Of a DNA stretch of 64,000 nt, positions 8,144-18,504 are shown one piece after another. Each line of letters begins with the position of its first letter. The first letter of the stretch is position 1. The translations under genes were made by a program, and so were the position numbers. The DNA lies in the NCBI GenBank assembly GCA_027618835.1, contig JAQCHZ010000007.1, positions 62,001 through 126,000 on the forward strand, given 5' to 3'. Below the pieces are notes generated by a model. That model had not been told where the DNA came from. It worked only from the letters and a program-made list of their open reading frames with translations, and did not search any database. Source of the stretch: Chloroflexota bacterium. Lineage in GTDB: Bacteria; Chloroflexota; Dehalococcoidia; Lucifugimonadales; Lucifugimonadaceae.

Positions 8144-10187
8144 CGTTTCGCGTAAGAGTCTGAAACTTTTGAGTAGATTCAGAGGCCTAGTCCTCATTGC
8201 AATATTGGTTGTCACTTCAGTTGTTGTATTGGCAATTTCCGAAGTTAGTGTCCTCGGTTTCACCCGTGGTGGAGACAGCCCGCTGGGCTTGACTCTCGGA
8301 CTCGATCTGGAGGGTGGAACGCATCTCGTTTACGAAGTCGTTCCCGAAGATGGCAGAGAGCCCACTCGTGAGGACATGGAAGGTGTACGAAACATCATCG
8401 ACAAGCGTGTCAACGAGTTTGGTGTGAGTGAAGCTAGCGTTCAACTCCTCGGTGGCGGTGTTGATTCTGTAGCCAACAAAGTTTTGGTTCAGATTCCGGG
8501 CCAAACCGGCGCATCAATTACTTTGAACTTCGGCGCCAATACTGTTGGCGCAGAGACGCTCGAAGGGTTCTTTCAGAACGAACTTGGTCGGCCAGATGCA
8601 TCAGTGAAAGAGAACGACAATGGTTCTCTCACGGTACAACTCGACGATATCCAGGCAGAAGTTCTCGACGCCGCTGGCAATGTTGTAATTTCGAACGAAG
8701 CCGACGCATGGCGTGACGCAGTTATTGCTCAGTACCCAGTTGCACTTCAGGTTGGATTCGTGGTTCCGCAGGTCGCTCCTCCAGTAATCAGCGACGACAC
8801 TGCAGTCGACCCTGTTCCGACTGATGATATCGAAACTCTTCCTACTCTTGAAGAGGTTCAGGCCGCCTTCGCTTCGGTAGGTCGTTCAGATGCTGACGTA
8901 GACCAAGTAGATGGTGCTGAAGGTCTCTTCTCAGTTCTAATGTACGGTCTCGATATAACTTCGACTGACGATGACGGTAACCCGATTCTTGGTGAAGACC
9001 AACGGATCCTTAACGCCCTTCGTGCAATAGGACGTGTTCAGTTCACTTCAAGCAAGGGCACACTCACTCAGTGGATTGAGGGTGGCGGAGTTCAGGAAGC
9101 TAAGGCCGTTATCGGTTCTACAGCAAAACTTGAGTTCCTTTACAGGGAGTGTGGCGATGCCCTCGCTCCTTCGGGCGACATTCCTTGGCCACCAGATGGG
9201 TTATCCCCTGAAGAGTGGGCTTCGGAACGATGTACTAACCCTGCCTACTTCACCGAGACGGCAACGGAAATCGATCCTGCCGATCTTGATGATGCATTTC
9301 CAGAGATTTCTGGGGGAGCAATACCCCGACCAATCGTTACTCTCGTTTTCAACGATAAGGGCGCAGACGCATTCTTCGAAGTAACCGACCGAGTTTCCCG
9401 ACAGGGCGACCGTTTGGCGATTTACCTCGACGGTGAAGAACTTGTTGCCCCTGGTGTGAGCGACGGTGGTATCTCAGGTGGTCGAGCGATCATCGAGGGT
9501 GGTAGCTTCACAACGGAGCGTGTGCGCACAATCGCAATTCAGCTCCGGTCGGGTGCACTGCCTGTCGAACTTGAACTCATTCAGGAACGAAACGTCGACG
9601 CCGTGCTCGGTAAAGACTCTCTACAGAAGAGCCTTATCGCCGGTGGAATTGGACTTACCCTGATCCTTATCTTCATGATCGCTTACTACAAGATTCCTGG
9701 CCTCGTAGCTGCAATCGCCCTTGTCGCATACACAATCATGCTGCTCGGCATATTCAAGATGATTCCTGTAACCCTGACACTTTCAGGTGCTGCCGCAGTC
9801 ATCCTATCGCTAGGTTTCGCAGTGGATGCGAACGTTCTGATCGCAGAGCGTACTAAGGAAGAACTACGATCTGGCAGGAGCCTTTTGGCTGCCATCACCG
9901 CCGGGTTTGATCGCGCATGGCCATCGATTAGAGATGGAAATATGTCGACGATCATCGTAGCTATTGTTCTCTTCTGGTTCGGTGACCGTTTCAGCACTAG
10001 CGTTATGCAGGGTTTTGCTCTGACACTCGCAATTGGTGTGCTATTGAGCATGTTCACCGCATTCTTCGCCAGCCGCTTGTTGCTTCGATTGCTCGCAACG
10101 ACGGGACTGGGTAACAACCCGAACCTGTTCGTACCTGTGCGTGATCAAAGCAATACCAGCGACTCAGTGGCTGGAGGTAACTCCTAA
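8136..10187 (+). CDS. secD: Protein translocase subunit SecD
   Basis: 683 residues. An N-terminal membrane helix is followed by LGLDLEGGTHLVYEV (SecD signature), a large extracytoplasmic P1 domain with a lengthened middle part, then the RND-type membrane core with five helices including LSLGFAVDANVLIAERTKEE and FDRAWPSIRDGNMSTI. SecD with SecF uses the proton or sodium gradient to pull secreted proteins out of SecYEG. secF begins at the last base of the secD stop, so the two are coupled. The annotated GTG start is uncertain because of the hairpin over it; yajC is not present. Confidence 0.94.
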   Translation: MRRVSRKSLKLLSRFRGLVLIAILVVTSVVVLAISEVSVLGFTRGGDSPLGLTLGLDLEGGTHLVYEVVPEDGREPTREDMEGVRNIIDKRVNEFGVSEASVQLLGGGVDSVANKVLVQIPGQTGASITLNFGANTVGAETLEGFFQNELGRPDASVKENDNGSLTVQLDDIQAEVLDAAGNVVISNEADAWRDAVIAQYPVALQVGFVVPQVAPPVISDDTAVDPVPTDDIETLPTLEEVQAAFASVGRSDADVDQVDGAEGLFSVLMYGLDITSTDDDGNPILGEDQRILNALRAIGRVQFTSSKGTLTQWIEGGGVQEAKAVIGSTAKLEFLYRECGDALAPSGDIPWPPDGLSPEEWASERCTNPAYFTETATEIDPADLDDAFPEISGGAIPRPIVTLVFNDKGADAFFEVTDRVSRQGDRLAIYLDGEELVAPGVSDGGISGGRAIIEGGSFTTERVRTIAIQLRSGALPVELELIQERNVDAVLGKDSLQKSLIAGGIGLTLILIFMIAYYKIPGLVAAIALVAYTIMLLGIFKMIPVTLTLSGAAAVILSLGFAVDANVLIAERTKEELRSGRSLLAAITAGFDRAWPSIRDGNMSTIIVAIVLFWFGDRFSTSVMQGFALTLAIGVLLSMFTAFFASRLLLRLLATTGLGNNPNLFVPVRDQSNTSDSVAGGNS

Positions 10188-11095
10188 TGGACATCGTAGG
10201 AAAGCGCCGAATCTTACTCACTATTTCGATGGTGCTTGTTGCACTTTCGGTTGTAGTGCTCGCAACTCCAGGCTTGAAATTGGGTATCGACTTCACGTCG
10301 GGTAGTACCACCACTTACCAGTTCTCCGACAGCGAAACTTTAGCTGCAGACGTTACCGGTGCTTTGATTGATTCGGGCCACCCTGAAGCAATTGTTCAGG
10401 CACTTGGAGATAATCAGTACTTCATTCGTACTGACGATCTCGGCGTAACTGGCCTAGACGACGTGAACACTGAAGTCCTGAAACTTGATCAGGGAGCACA
10501 TGTTCTCGATACTTCGACAGTCGGTGCTTCCGTTGCTGAAGACACAGTTCAAAACGCGATTACGGCCGTTGTTATTGCCGCAATCTTCGTAATGATCTAC
10601 ATCATGTACGCATTCCGATCGGTGCCCAGTTCATACAAGTACGCCTTCGCAGCGGTTGTTGCTCTTGTACACGACGTTGTGATCGTGCTAGGTGTATTCG
10701 CTGTCCTCGGGCTGGCAATCAGCGCTGAAGTCAACGCGATCTTCATCGTGGGCATTCTTACCGTGATCGGTTACTCCGTGAACGACACTATCGTGATCTT
10801 TGATCGAATTCGTGAGAACGTAACTCTGGCTCCCGGCAGGGAATTCAGAAGCACGGTGAATATATCGATCAACGAATCGATCACTCGTTCGTTGGGCACC
10901 AGCATTACCACGGTCACTGTGATCCTAGCGATGCTTTTGTTCGGAGGTGCATCATTGCGAGACTTCCTCATCGTGCTACTTCTCGGAGTTCTCGTAGGAA
11001 CTTACAGTTCGATGTTCGTAGCTGCTCAGGTTCTCGTACTTTGGGAACGTCGATCGTTCCTTCCGTGGCGCAAAGCCGCTGCTACAAACTCTTAA
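10187..11095 (+). CDS. secF: Protein translocase subunit SecF
   Basis: 302 residues with an N-terminal helix, the GIDFTSGSTTTYQF signature, and five further membrane segments carrying IGYSVNDTIVIFDRIREN and SINESITRSLGTS, all typical of SecF. It forms a complex with SecD in the cytoplasmic membrane. The ATG overlaps the secD stop (TAATG). After the gene, a region at 11111-11160 can fold in two alternative weak hairpins, but no T-run marks a terminator. Confidence 0.95.
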   Translation: MDIVGKRRILLTISMVLVALSVVVLATPGLKLGIDFTSGSTTTYQFSDSETLAADVTGALIDSGHPEAIVQALGDNQYFIRTDDLGVTGLDDVNTEVLKLDQGAHVLDTSTVGASVAEDTVQNAITAVVIAAIFVMIYIMYAFRSVPSSYKYAFAAVVALVHDVVIVLGVFAVLGLAISAEVNAIFIVGILTVIGYSVNDTIVIFDRIRENVTLAPGREFRSTVNISINESITRSLGTSITTVTVILAMLLFGGASLRDFLIVLLLGVLVGTYSSMFVAAQVLVLWERRSFLPWRKAAATNS

Positions 11096-11197
11096 CTCTT
11101 AGTTAGAAGTCGCACCCACAAGATTATTCGACTACCATGCCCCGGGGCGGGTGCGGTAGTTGGACGCCTTTGTGTTCAAAAAAAGGAACGGTTTAGA

Positions 11198-12052
11198 ATG
11201 CTGATAGGCGCGCACGTATCCGCTGCTGGCGGGGCAAATAAAGCCATAGCGAGAGCCGAAGAAATTGGAGCAGAATGCTTCCAGATATTCGCTTCGTCAC
11301 CACGAATGTGGTCGGCGAAACCTGTTGCCGACGAAATAGTAGAGAAGTACACCGCCGAGATGAAACGGACCATGATGGGTCCAACCGTCCTACACGGAAA
11401 ATATCTCGTAGCTCTCGGGTCAGCCGATCCTGAACTTTTAGCAAAATCAGAAACCGCGCTTCGAGCAGATATTGCAGCCGCAAATAGGCTTAGTGCGCTC
11501 GGCGTTATTTTTCACCCTGCAAGCCACCGCGGTCAGGGATTTGAAGCGATCATCGACCAGTTCGCAGCCTCGGTTCGCAAAGTCCTCGACAGTGAACCGG
11601 GCGACTCGCTTCTGATGCTTGAAACCAGTGCTGGCGCTGGCGACCACATTGGCTCTTCATTCGCTGAACTCGGTACGTTGATAAAGGCAATCGGAAACGA
11701 CCGAGTTGCTGTTTGTCTCGACACTCAGCACGTGTTCGCTGCTGGATACAACATCGCCGTCACCGACACCCTTAACGTTGCAATCGACGAGTTCGATAAA
11801 GAGATCGGTATCGGGCTGCTCAAAGCAGTTCACGCCAACGATTCGAGGCGAGAACTAGGATCTTCGGTCGACCGTCACGAGAACATCGGAGACGGCCTAA
11901 TCGGAACTGCAGGCTTCACAACAATCATGTCTCATGAAGCATTCAAACGTGTGCCGTTCTACTTAGAAGTGCCAGGCACCGGTAAGAGCGGTCCCGACAA
12001 GCCGAACCTCGATCGATTGAAAGCCATTCGGTCTCAGGTGGGCGCCGGGTAG
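11198..12052 (+). CDS. nfo: Endonuclease IV (AP endonuclease)
   Basis: 284 residues of the TIM-barrel Nfo family. Metal-binding and signature segments are visible: IGAHVSAAGG, VLHGKYLVAL, LLMLETSAGAGDHIG, VCLDTQHVFAAGYNI, HANDSRRELGSSVDRHENIGDGLIG. It cleaves DNA at abasic sites during base excision repair. The ATG at 11198 is preceded by AAAGGAACG. The next gene starts one base after its stop, forming a tight operon with the small zincin and phosphodiesterase genes. Confidence 0.95.
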   Translation: MLIGAHVSAAGGANKAIARAEEIGAECFQIFASSPRMWSAKPVADEIVEKYTAEMKRTMMGPTVLHGKYLVALGSADPELLAKSETALRADIAAANRLSALGVIFHPASHRGQGFEAIIDQFAASVRKVLDSEPGDSLLMLETSAGAGDHIGSSFAELGTLIKAIGNDRVAVCLDTQHVFAAGYNIAVTDTLNVAIDEFDKEIGIGLLKAVHANDSRRELGSSVDRHENIGDGLIGTAGFTTIMSHEAFKRVPFYLEVPGTGKSGPDKPNLDRLKAIRSQVGAG

Positions 12053-12053
12053 C

Positions 12054-12431
12054 ATGCCGATCCACGTGAGCACTGAAATTTTCGAAGATCTTGTGCGGGA
12101 CGCGATCATGTCGTTGCCGGGGAAGTTCCTTATGAAAATGGAAAACGTCAGCATTATCGTTGGCGGCAGCGCTACTCCAGCTCAGATGGCTGAAAACGAC
12201 CTGCAACCCACCGACATTCTCTACGGTCTTTACGAAGGTGTACCGCTCACTGAGCGAGGTAGTTATGTACCGCCTCTGCCAGACGTTATTACGATCTTCC
12301 AAAATCCGATCGAGCACATGTCGCACACTCAGGAAGAGCTCGAACTTCAAGTCACAAATACTGTGAAGCATGAGGTTGCGCACTACTTCGGTTTTAGTGA
12401 CTCGCAACTCGACGAAATGGGACTCGGCTGA
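12054..12431 (+). CDS. Small metallopeptidase-family protein (zincin, PF06262-like)
   Basis: 125 residues ending in TVKHEVAHYFGFSDSQLDEMG, which contains the HExxHxxGxxD zincin motif that closes this actinobacterial/Chloroflexota family. The middle part (ILYGLYEGVPLTERG, PDVITIFQNPIE) also matches the family pattern. Peptidase activity has not been shown for most members, so only the metal-binding fold is claimed. The stop overlaps the ATG of the next gene (ATGATG region at 12431), so expression is coupled to it and to nfo. Confidence 0.85.
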   Translation: MPIHVSTEIFEDLVRDAIMSLPGKFLMKMENVSIIVGGSATPAQMAENDLQPTDILYGLYEGVPLTERGSYVPPLPDVITIFQNPIEHMSHTQEELELQVTNTVKHEVAHYFGFSDSQLDEMGLG

Positions 12432-13839
12432 TGCCGAAAATTGTTATCGCTGCGTTCGACGGACTTCAGCGGTCGCAGGTTTCTCCCGAACTCATGCCGG
12501 TTGTTAGCGAACTAGCCGACAAAGGTGTGCGATTCGAGCACAATCACGCAGTATTTCCTACTGTTACTCGCGCTAATTCCGCGAGTTTGGTAACCGGGGT
12601 AACACCCGGCAAGCACGGTCTCACCGCAAACAAATCGGTCTACCGTGATTACTCGTCAACTGGAGTGGTTGACGCCCTTATTCCCAAACTCCCCGAGATC
12701 AATAATTTGACCGACGGCGGGTTACTGTTCGTCCCAACTCTTGGCGAGCTTATTAGTCAGAAAAATCTGAAGTGGGTCTCAGTGGTCGGTGGTACGAGCG
12801 GCAATGCATTCGTTCAACACCCAAACGCTGGGAAATATTGCGACGTGATAATTCATCTGGAATTCACGAACCCACCTGAGCACCACTCGATAATCACCGA
12901 AAAGTTTGGTGGATGGCCAAAAAAGGAAGCGCCGGCAGCCGCGCTAGTTGAACGCACGGCCGAAGTGGCGATCGAATACGCACTCGGTGAACTAAATCCG
13001 GATGTACTTCTCGTGTGGTTTCCTGAGCCTGATACGTCACAACATGCCTACGGTATCGACAGCCCTGAAGCTCAACAGATGTACTCGCTCGCCGATGCGA
13101 ACCTCGGAAGATTGTTTGAATCAATCTCAGATAGTGGCGAAGAACCCGACGTATTTGTTGTTTCAGACCACGGCTATTCGACGATCGATTCAGTCGTCGA
13201 CGTGCACGCAGAGCTTGCAATGGCGGGTTTCGGTCCCGATCAAGGTGAGCGATCAGTAGTTGTCGCCGAAAATGGCGGTTCGGTTTTGCTATATCTGCCA
13301 ACTAAGAACAATCAATTGGCAAATGACCTTATCGACTGGTTAGACGCTCAAGAGTGGGTTGGTGCAATTGCCACTGACATCACTGCCGTGGCGAAACCTA
13401 AATTTGCTAGTATCAGCGATTTCGGACTGGAAGGTCCCAGATCGCCTGATGTGGTTGTATCGATGCGGTCTATCGAAACGGGTCAACCGGCTCCGTTGGA
13501 ACGTTCAGGTGCCCTACTGGTGGTGTCGTCGGAGCCGGGTCGCACGGTGGTAGCAGCCCTGCTGAACTGCACAACACGCTAATTGCCAGTGAGCCATCTT
13601 TTCTCTCTGGGGTCCACTCTCAAATTCCTAGTGGCAATATAGACGTAGCTCCTACAGTGCTGGATTTGCTTGGCATATCGGTACCGAGTCACATGGACGG
13701 GCGAATTCTCACGGAATCCCTTGTCGATGGAACTGCACCGGTTGAGTCAGCGTCAACGAACATGTCTGAACCATCTCCAGTGGTCCGCACAGCGACTACC
13801 GGTGAAACGATATACCTGTTGCGAGTTCGGGTAACTTAG
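12431..13839 (+). pseudogene. Alkaline phosphatase-superfamily phosphodiesterase, frameshifted
   Basis: The first reading frame encodes 383 codons of a nucleotide pyrophosphatase/phosphodiesterase-like protein: IAAFDGLQRS, the nucleophile region FPTVTRANSASLVTGV, PEPDTSQHAYG and VFVVSDHGYSTID. It then runs into a stop at 13582. The expected continuation is in another frame: GSHGGSSPAELHNTLIA, followed by GNIDVAPTVLDLLGISVP, ending at 13839. A single frameshift somewhere around 13490-13540 therefore separates the last metal-binding His (in GSHGG) from the rest. Unless this is a sequencing error the enzyme should be inactive. It is the last gene of the nfo operon. Confidence 0.85.
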
Positions 13840-13941
13840 GCTTTACACGGTTCCGTATGCACCCACACCGGTTCCTTACTTATTGGTCAGTATTTGGTTT
13901 CTTCGATATGAGAACGTAGTTTCGAGATTCTGGGGAACATG

Positions 13942-16444
13942 AATGACGAGTACTAATCTCGGCGACGAGACAACTGTAAAAAAAACTTGAACGCATTGAA
14001 TTGCGCATGCTGTCGTTCGACCTAAAAGAACGGGTTCACATCGCTCGTTTTATGACCGATGCTGGATTTTCGATTCGTAATGAATCTGCCGCCAATATCG
14101 AACGATTTGAACATCGAATTATCGACGGCGAATGGGACTTCGTATTTATTGACGCTCGCAAGTCGATTCCCTCTGTGCCCAAGATCGTCAATCTGGTCAA
14201 TCAACACGTTCCAAAAATTCCCATATTTTGGGTTATCAAGGCTGATCAGGCAAATCAAGAAGATCTGATGGCGTTGGGCATTATCGACCTGTTCAATTCC
14301 GACAACATGCAGCGAATGCCGAATGCCGAATAGCGTGATCCGTGAGCTTGGTGCGAAGGCTGATAGAGAACTTGTAGTCGAAGCCCGGCGACTGCAGAAC
14401 GAGATTAAAGTTGCCGTCGATGAAAGAACCGTTCTGGCTGAAATCGATCGACTGGTTTCCTCGTCATTAGACATTGGGCTTATTTACGAACAACTAATTG
14501 AGCAAGTAAAACGACTTATTCCTGTTGAAGCTGCTGCAATTATTGTTGCCGATGTAGCTAGCGATTCGGTCACATTCGAACACATTATGGGAACGTTGAT
14601 GCCGGGATTCGAACAGAGGTTAGTGATTCCTATGTCGAGCTTCACCGATGCGAATCAACTTGCGAGATTTGTCTTGGTACTCGACACAGAACTTCTTGAG
14701 GATATGCGCTCGGAGTACCCCGGAATCGAATCGCTACTCGAGACGGGCGTTCGCTCCGCAATGTCGACTCCATTGATTCACCATGATGAAGTTGTTGGTC
14801 TTCTCGCTACAACAAGCACTGAAGAAAACGCCTATACCCATGAGCATGTGGAAACAGCTGAACGAATTGGTGCGCAGATTTCCGGAGCTCTCGCCAACGC
14901 TCGATTGCACGCAGAGATGAGCCGTATCGCTCGTCAAGAGAGATACTCGTGCAGATAGGCCGTGATGCCAATGTGGCGCTGGATGAAGCTGGTCTATACG
15001 AGAGCATGTTCAAGAATATTTGTGAGTTGATTCCTGTTGATAGAGGAGTAATTGCAATGGCGAACGATGAGAACGAGTCTCTGTTTTTGTCCTATGTCAG
15101 TGGCGTCGATGTTGAATGAATTAGAGCCGGGGATTCTCTGAATATCAGTGACCTATCGGCCGGGGTTTTATCTGAATCACGACTTCTATCGTCGCTCTCG
15201 ATCGTGTCGTCATGAGTCACCGAGATCGAGCGTGAGAAGCTGCAGCAAGGCAATTTACTGTCGAACATGCGCTCGCCCTTACGTGTTCGGGATGCGGTTA
15301 TCGGGTTCATTTCTATAAGTTCGCGAGAAGGCGGCTCTTATAACAAATCGCACTTGGCGCTGCTTGATCAAATCGCTAAAGTTGCTCGAAAAAGTCAGAT
15401 CGCTTGCTGCTACTGTTGAGACAACTCTTGATCTCGTAGCTATGTGCGACCTTGAAGGTATTTCGAGTTACATCAATCCGGCTGGGCTCAGAATGCTCAA
15501 TCTCGACGAACAGTCGTCTGGGATTGGCATTGACCTAACAGGTTTTATTTCCGAATAAATCTCAGATGTGATCAGAAACTCAGGTCTACACAGGCCGACG
15601 TCATGGGCGGTTGGCAGGCCGAAATTTCGCTCACGCCAGATGAATCAGTTGATTCTTTTCCAGTGGACATCCAACTTGTTCCTGTGCGGAACGCTGAAAA
15701 TGTCATTGTTTCTGTAAACGTCTTCATGCGTGATCTACGTGAGCGAGAGGCTGGACAAATCGAGCGCAGAGAGTTTGTGTCGACGGTTTCGCACGAACTA
15801 CGAACGCCTCTTACGAGCATGAAAATGTACACCGACATGTTGGGAGAGGGCGACGCTGGTGAGCTGAACGACCAGCACGACTCGTAAACAACTTGAAGTC
15901 TACGGTGGATAGGCTTTCGAGAATGGTCGACGATCTCAACGTGGTTTCTATGTTGGAAGCTGGTCGATTTAGTCTTCAGATCGACAGATGTGATGTCGAC
16001 GATATGGTCGTGTCAGCGGTCGAGATAACCGAACCGAACTTTGCGGATAGCGGAATCACAGTAAATACTGTTCACCTTGCCAAACCAGCTTTCGTCGATG
16101 CCGACAGAGAACGCATCTTGCAGGTGATGATCAACCTCTTGAACAACGCAGCCAAATACGCTGATAAATAAACCGAAACTACAGTTACTGTATCGGTTGA
16201 CGAACATGAAGTTCGGGTTGAGATCGCTGACAAAGGCCCCGGAATTGAACAGAACAAGCTAGAAGCCGTTTTCGAGAACTTCTACCGAAGTAAGACCGCC
16301 AGAATTTCGAGAGTGAGCGGCTCGGGTCTTGGTCTGTCGAAAGCCAAAGGATTTGTCGAAGCACAGGGCGGTCGAATCTGAGCCGAGAGCACCGTCCGCG
16401 AAGGAAGCCGCTGCATGTTCACGCTTCCTCTAGTTCTCAACTAA
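13942..16444 (+). pseudogene. Degenerate GAF-GAF-PAS sensor histidine kinase
   Basis: Pieces in all three frames line up as one long sensor kinase. Order: start at 13942 broken in an A8 run at 13978-13985; a receiver-like segment (DFVFIDARKSIPS) to 14333; first GAF to 14958; second GAF (SMFKNICELIPVDRGVIAMA) with in-frame TGA at 15117 and 15213; PAS piece 15364-15558; HisKA with FVSTVSHELRTPLTSMKMY near 15780; a further shift near 15885; and HATPase parts (INLLNNAAKYADK, DKGPGIEQNK, GSGLGLSKAKG) with TAA at 16169 and TGA at 16379, where relatives have Trp. At least four shifts and five stops mean it is dead. No partner response regulator is adjacent. Confidence 0.9.
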
Positions 16445-16495
16445 GCACTGCACTGCTCTATCATTTCGCAGTCGCCTCACTCGATTTGCAACTCG

Positions 16496-18346
16496 TTATC
16501 GAACGAACCGAGAATCCCCGGTTCGACGAGTTAAGCCCTTGGAATCCATGTGTTCCAAAACGGCTAGCGTGTACTTGCGGCTAGTACCGAATAGTTCACG
16601 CACACCCGTGATAGTAATTTCACTGCCGTCAGATCCGGCATCTAAGATTTTCGTCTCCATCTCGACGTAGGCATCCGACGGATAAACAATATCTCCGCTG
16701 AATCTAACTACGTCACCCCGTTCGGATAGAAACTGGAGAAGTTCGATATCGATAGGGCGTTCGGTCGACGGACTGTACCGGTCGGTCGATATAAGGCTGA
16801 GATATTCCTTGGCTTCGGCTTTAGCCGCGGTCGAAAGCGATGGTGTGTGTGACGGGATGCCAATTGACCCTTCGTTGGTCGAACACAAACCATCCGCGAT
16901 CATCGAATACAAGACCGCACCGAACGGAGCCGTTTTCAGCTTGATCTGACCTCGAAAGTCCTGGAGAGGCATTCCTTGTCGAAGCGGATACGAAATATGG
17001 AACTGGGCCAACGTGTTCGAAGCAGTATCGACGATTCTTTGCCAACCGCTTGTCGAAATAACGTAGTCAAGATCGGCACCGAGTCTTATCACGCGTCCTT
17101 CAGATTCGAGCATGTCAACGGCGGACCGGCTGTCAGCAATGTTGGTTCCTGTGGCGCCAGCCAACTGAGCGGAAGTAGCTGGTTCTATGCCGATAAGCGC
17201 ATTGAACGCAACGTCCTCGCTCGAACCACTAGCAATCGTTTCAAGTGGTGAAATCGTGTCTGTGTCGTTCCGTTTCCGGCGCGGTGCGTTCGGCACCAAA
17301 ACCTGCCCGCCGCCAAGAGTGTTCTCTGTATCTCTTACGACAAACGAATCGCCTCGTACCACGGGAATTCTTTCTTGAGTTCGTAGTTGAACCCAACCGA
17401 TCGAACCCGGTGCTATCTCGCTTCCTTCCAGCACACGAATAGTCGCCGGTACCTCTCGGGTACCAGCGAATAGCGTCACTTTGTGATTGTGCCTAACGGA
17501 CCTAGGCGCATCTGGGAGAACCCTGAATGTTGCGTCGAACGCAGTCGAAGGCTCAAGCCAGTTAGTGCTGGTTACTAGATCGCCACGCTGAATATCTGCG
17601 TGATCTATTCCGCTAAGATTTACTGCGAGTCGAGTACCCGGACCAACTTGGTCCAGCGATTCTTCATGCACTTGAAGACTGCGTATTCGAGCCTTGCGAC
17701 CTGAAGGAAGAATCTCGACTTCTTGCCCCGTCTTGAGCGAACCATCAGTGAGCGTGCCGGTCACAACCGCACCGAATCCTGTGATCGTGAACGACCGGTC
17801 GACAGGCAATCGCGGATTACCTGTGTTTTCATGAGCGGGCAGTTCGGATATCAGCTTGTCGAGGGTAGCCTTAAGTTCATCGAGACCTTCGCCATTTTCT
17901 GCCGAAACCGCTACGACCTCAGCGTTGGCAAGCGAAGTTCCTTCAAGCGATTCCAGAACATCGAGCGTGATTAGATCAAGCCAGTCCTGATCGACCAAAT
18001 CTTTCTTCGTCATCACGACAATGCCGGTATCGATTCCAAGCAGATCAAGAATGGCCACATGCTCGCGGGTTTGCGGCATCACTCCTTCATCGGCAGCGAC
18101 GATCAGCAGAGCCACATCGACGCCACCCGCACCCATCAGCATGTTTTTGATGAAACGCTCGTGTCCGGGCACGTCAACGATGCTTATCTCGTTTCCAGAA
18201 GGTAACTCAAGCCAAGTGAATCCAAGCTCGATAGTCATACCGCGCGTTTTCTCTTCGCTCAGTCGATCCGGGTCCATACCGGTCAACGCCTGAATCAGCG
18301 TCGACTTGCCGTGATCGACGTGTCCTGCTGTGCCAACAACAAACAA
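16496..18346 (-). CDS. selB: Selenocysteine-specific elongation factor SelB
   Basis: A translation GTPase that delivers Sec-tRNA to UGA codons by binding a SECIS hairpin. The N-terminus carries [17 protein letters not shown] (G1), [22 protein letters not shown] (G3) and MTKKDLVD (G4), the SelB-type combination; domains II-III follow, then about 250 residues of winged-helix repeats that bind mRNA. The reading frame is open back to 18472, but the conserved region begins at residue 43 of that frame, where TTG at 18346 follows GAAGG; I take that as start. selA, selC and selD are not in the window. Its presence implies selenoproteins elsewhere in the genome. Confidence 0.92.
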   Translation of the reverse strand: MFVVGTAGHVDHGKSTLIQALTGMDPDRLSEEKTRGMTIELGFTWLELPSGNEISIVDVPGHERFIKNMLMGAGGVDVALLIVAADEGVMPQTREHVAILDLLGIDTGIVVMTKKDLVDQDWLDLITLDVLESLEGTSLANAEVVAVSAENGEGLDELKATLDKLISELPAHENTGNPRLPVDRSFTITGFGAVVTGTLTDGSLKTGQEVEILPSGRKARIRSLQVHEESLDQVGPGTRLAVNLSGIDHADIQRGDLVTSTNWLEPSTAFDATFRVLPDAPRSVRHNHKVTLFAGTREVPATIRVLEGSEIAPGSIGWVQLRTQERIPVVRGDSFVVRDTENTLGGGQVLVPNAPRRKRNDTDTISPLETIASGSSEDVAFNALIGIEPATSAQLAGATGTNIADSRSAVDMLESEGRVIRLGADLDYVISTSGWQRIVDTASNTLAQFHISYPLRQGMPLQDFRGQIKLKTAPFGAVLYSMIADGLCSTNEGSIGIPSHTPSLSTAAKAEAKEYLSLISTDRYSPSTERPIDIELLQFLSERGDVVRFSGDIVYPSDAYVEMETKILDAGSDGSEITITGVRELFGTSRKYTLAVLEHMDSKGLTRRTGDSRFVR

Positions 18347-18504
18347 CCTGAGAGACCTTCGTTTCGCTGTGACCGTAGCTCTGGGAATCCAAAGCAGGTC
18401 GATTAATATTTTCTGGAATCGATGCGTGTCGAATATTAGATGCACCACGCTCCAGATGCGACCAATCGGCACCGATTACCCGGGCAAAGTTTTAATCGCT
18501 AAGC

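Noticed and set aside
11111-11160. Hairpin combinations ACTACC/GGTAGT and CGCACCC/GGGTGCG after secF.
   Set aside because: They are mutually exclusive, contain mismatches and have no T-run, so neither terminator nor riboswitch can be supported.
14940-16444. Reading the TGA codons of the decayed kinase as selenocysteine.
   Set aside because: The gene also contains TAA stops and several frameshifts, and one of the TGA codons stands where Trp is expected, so recoding cannot rescue it.
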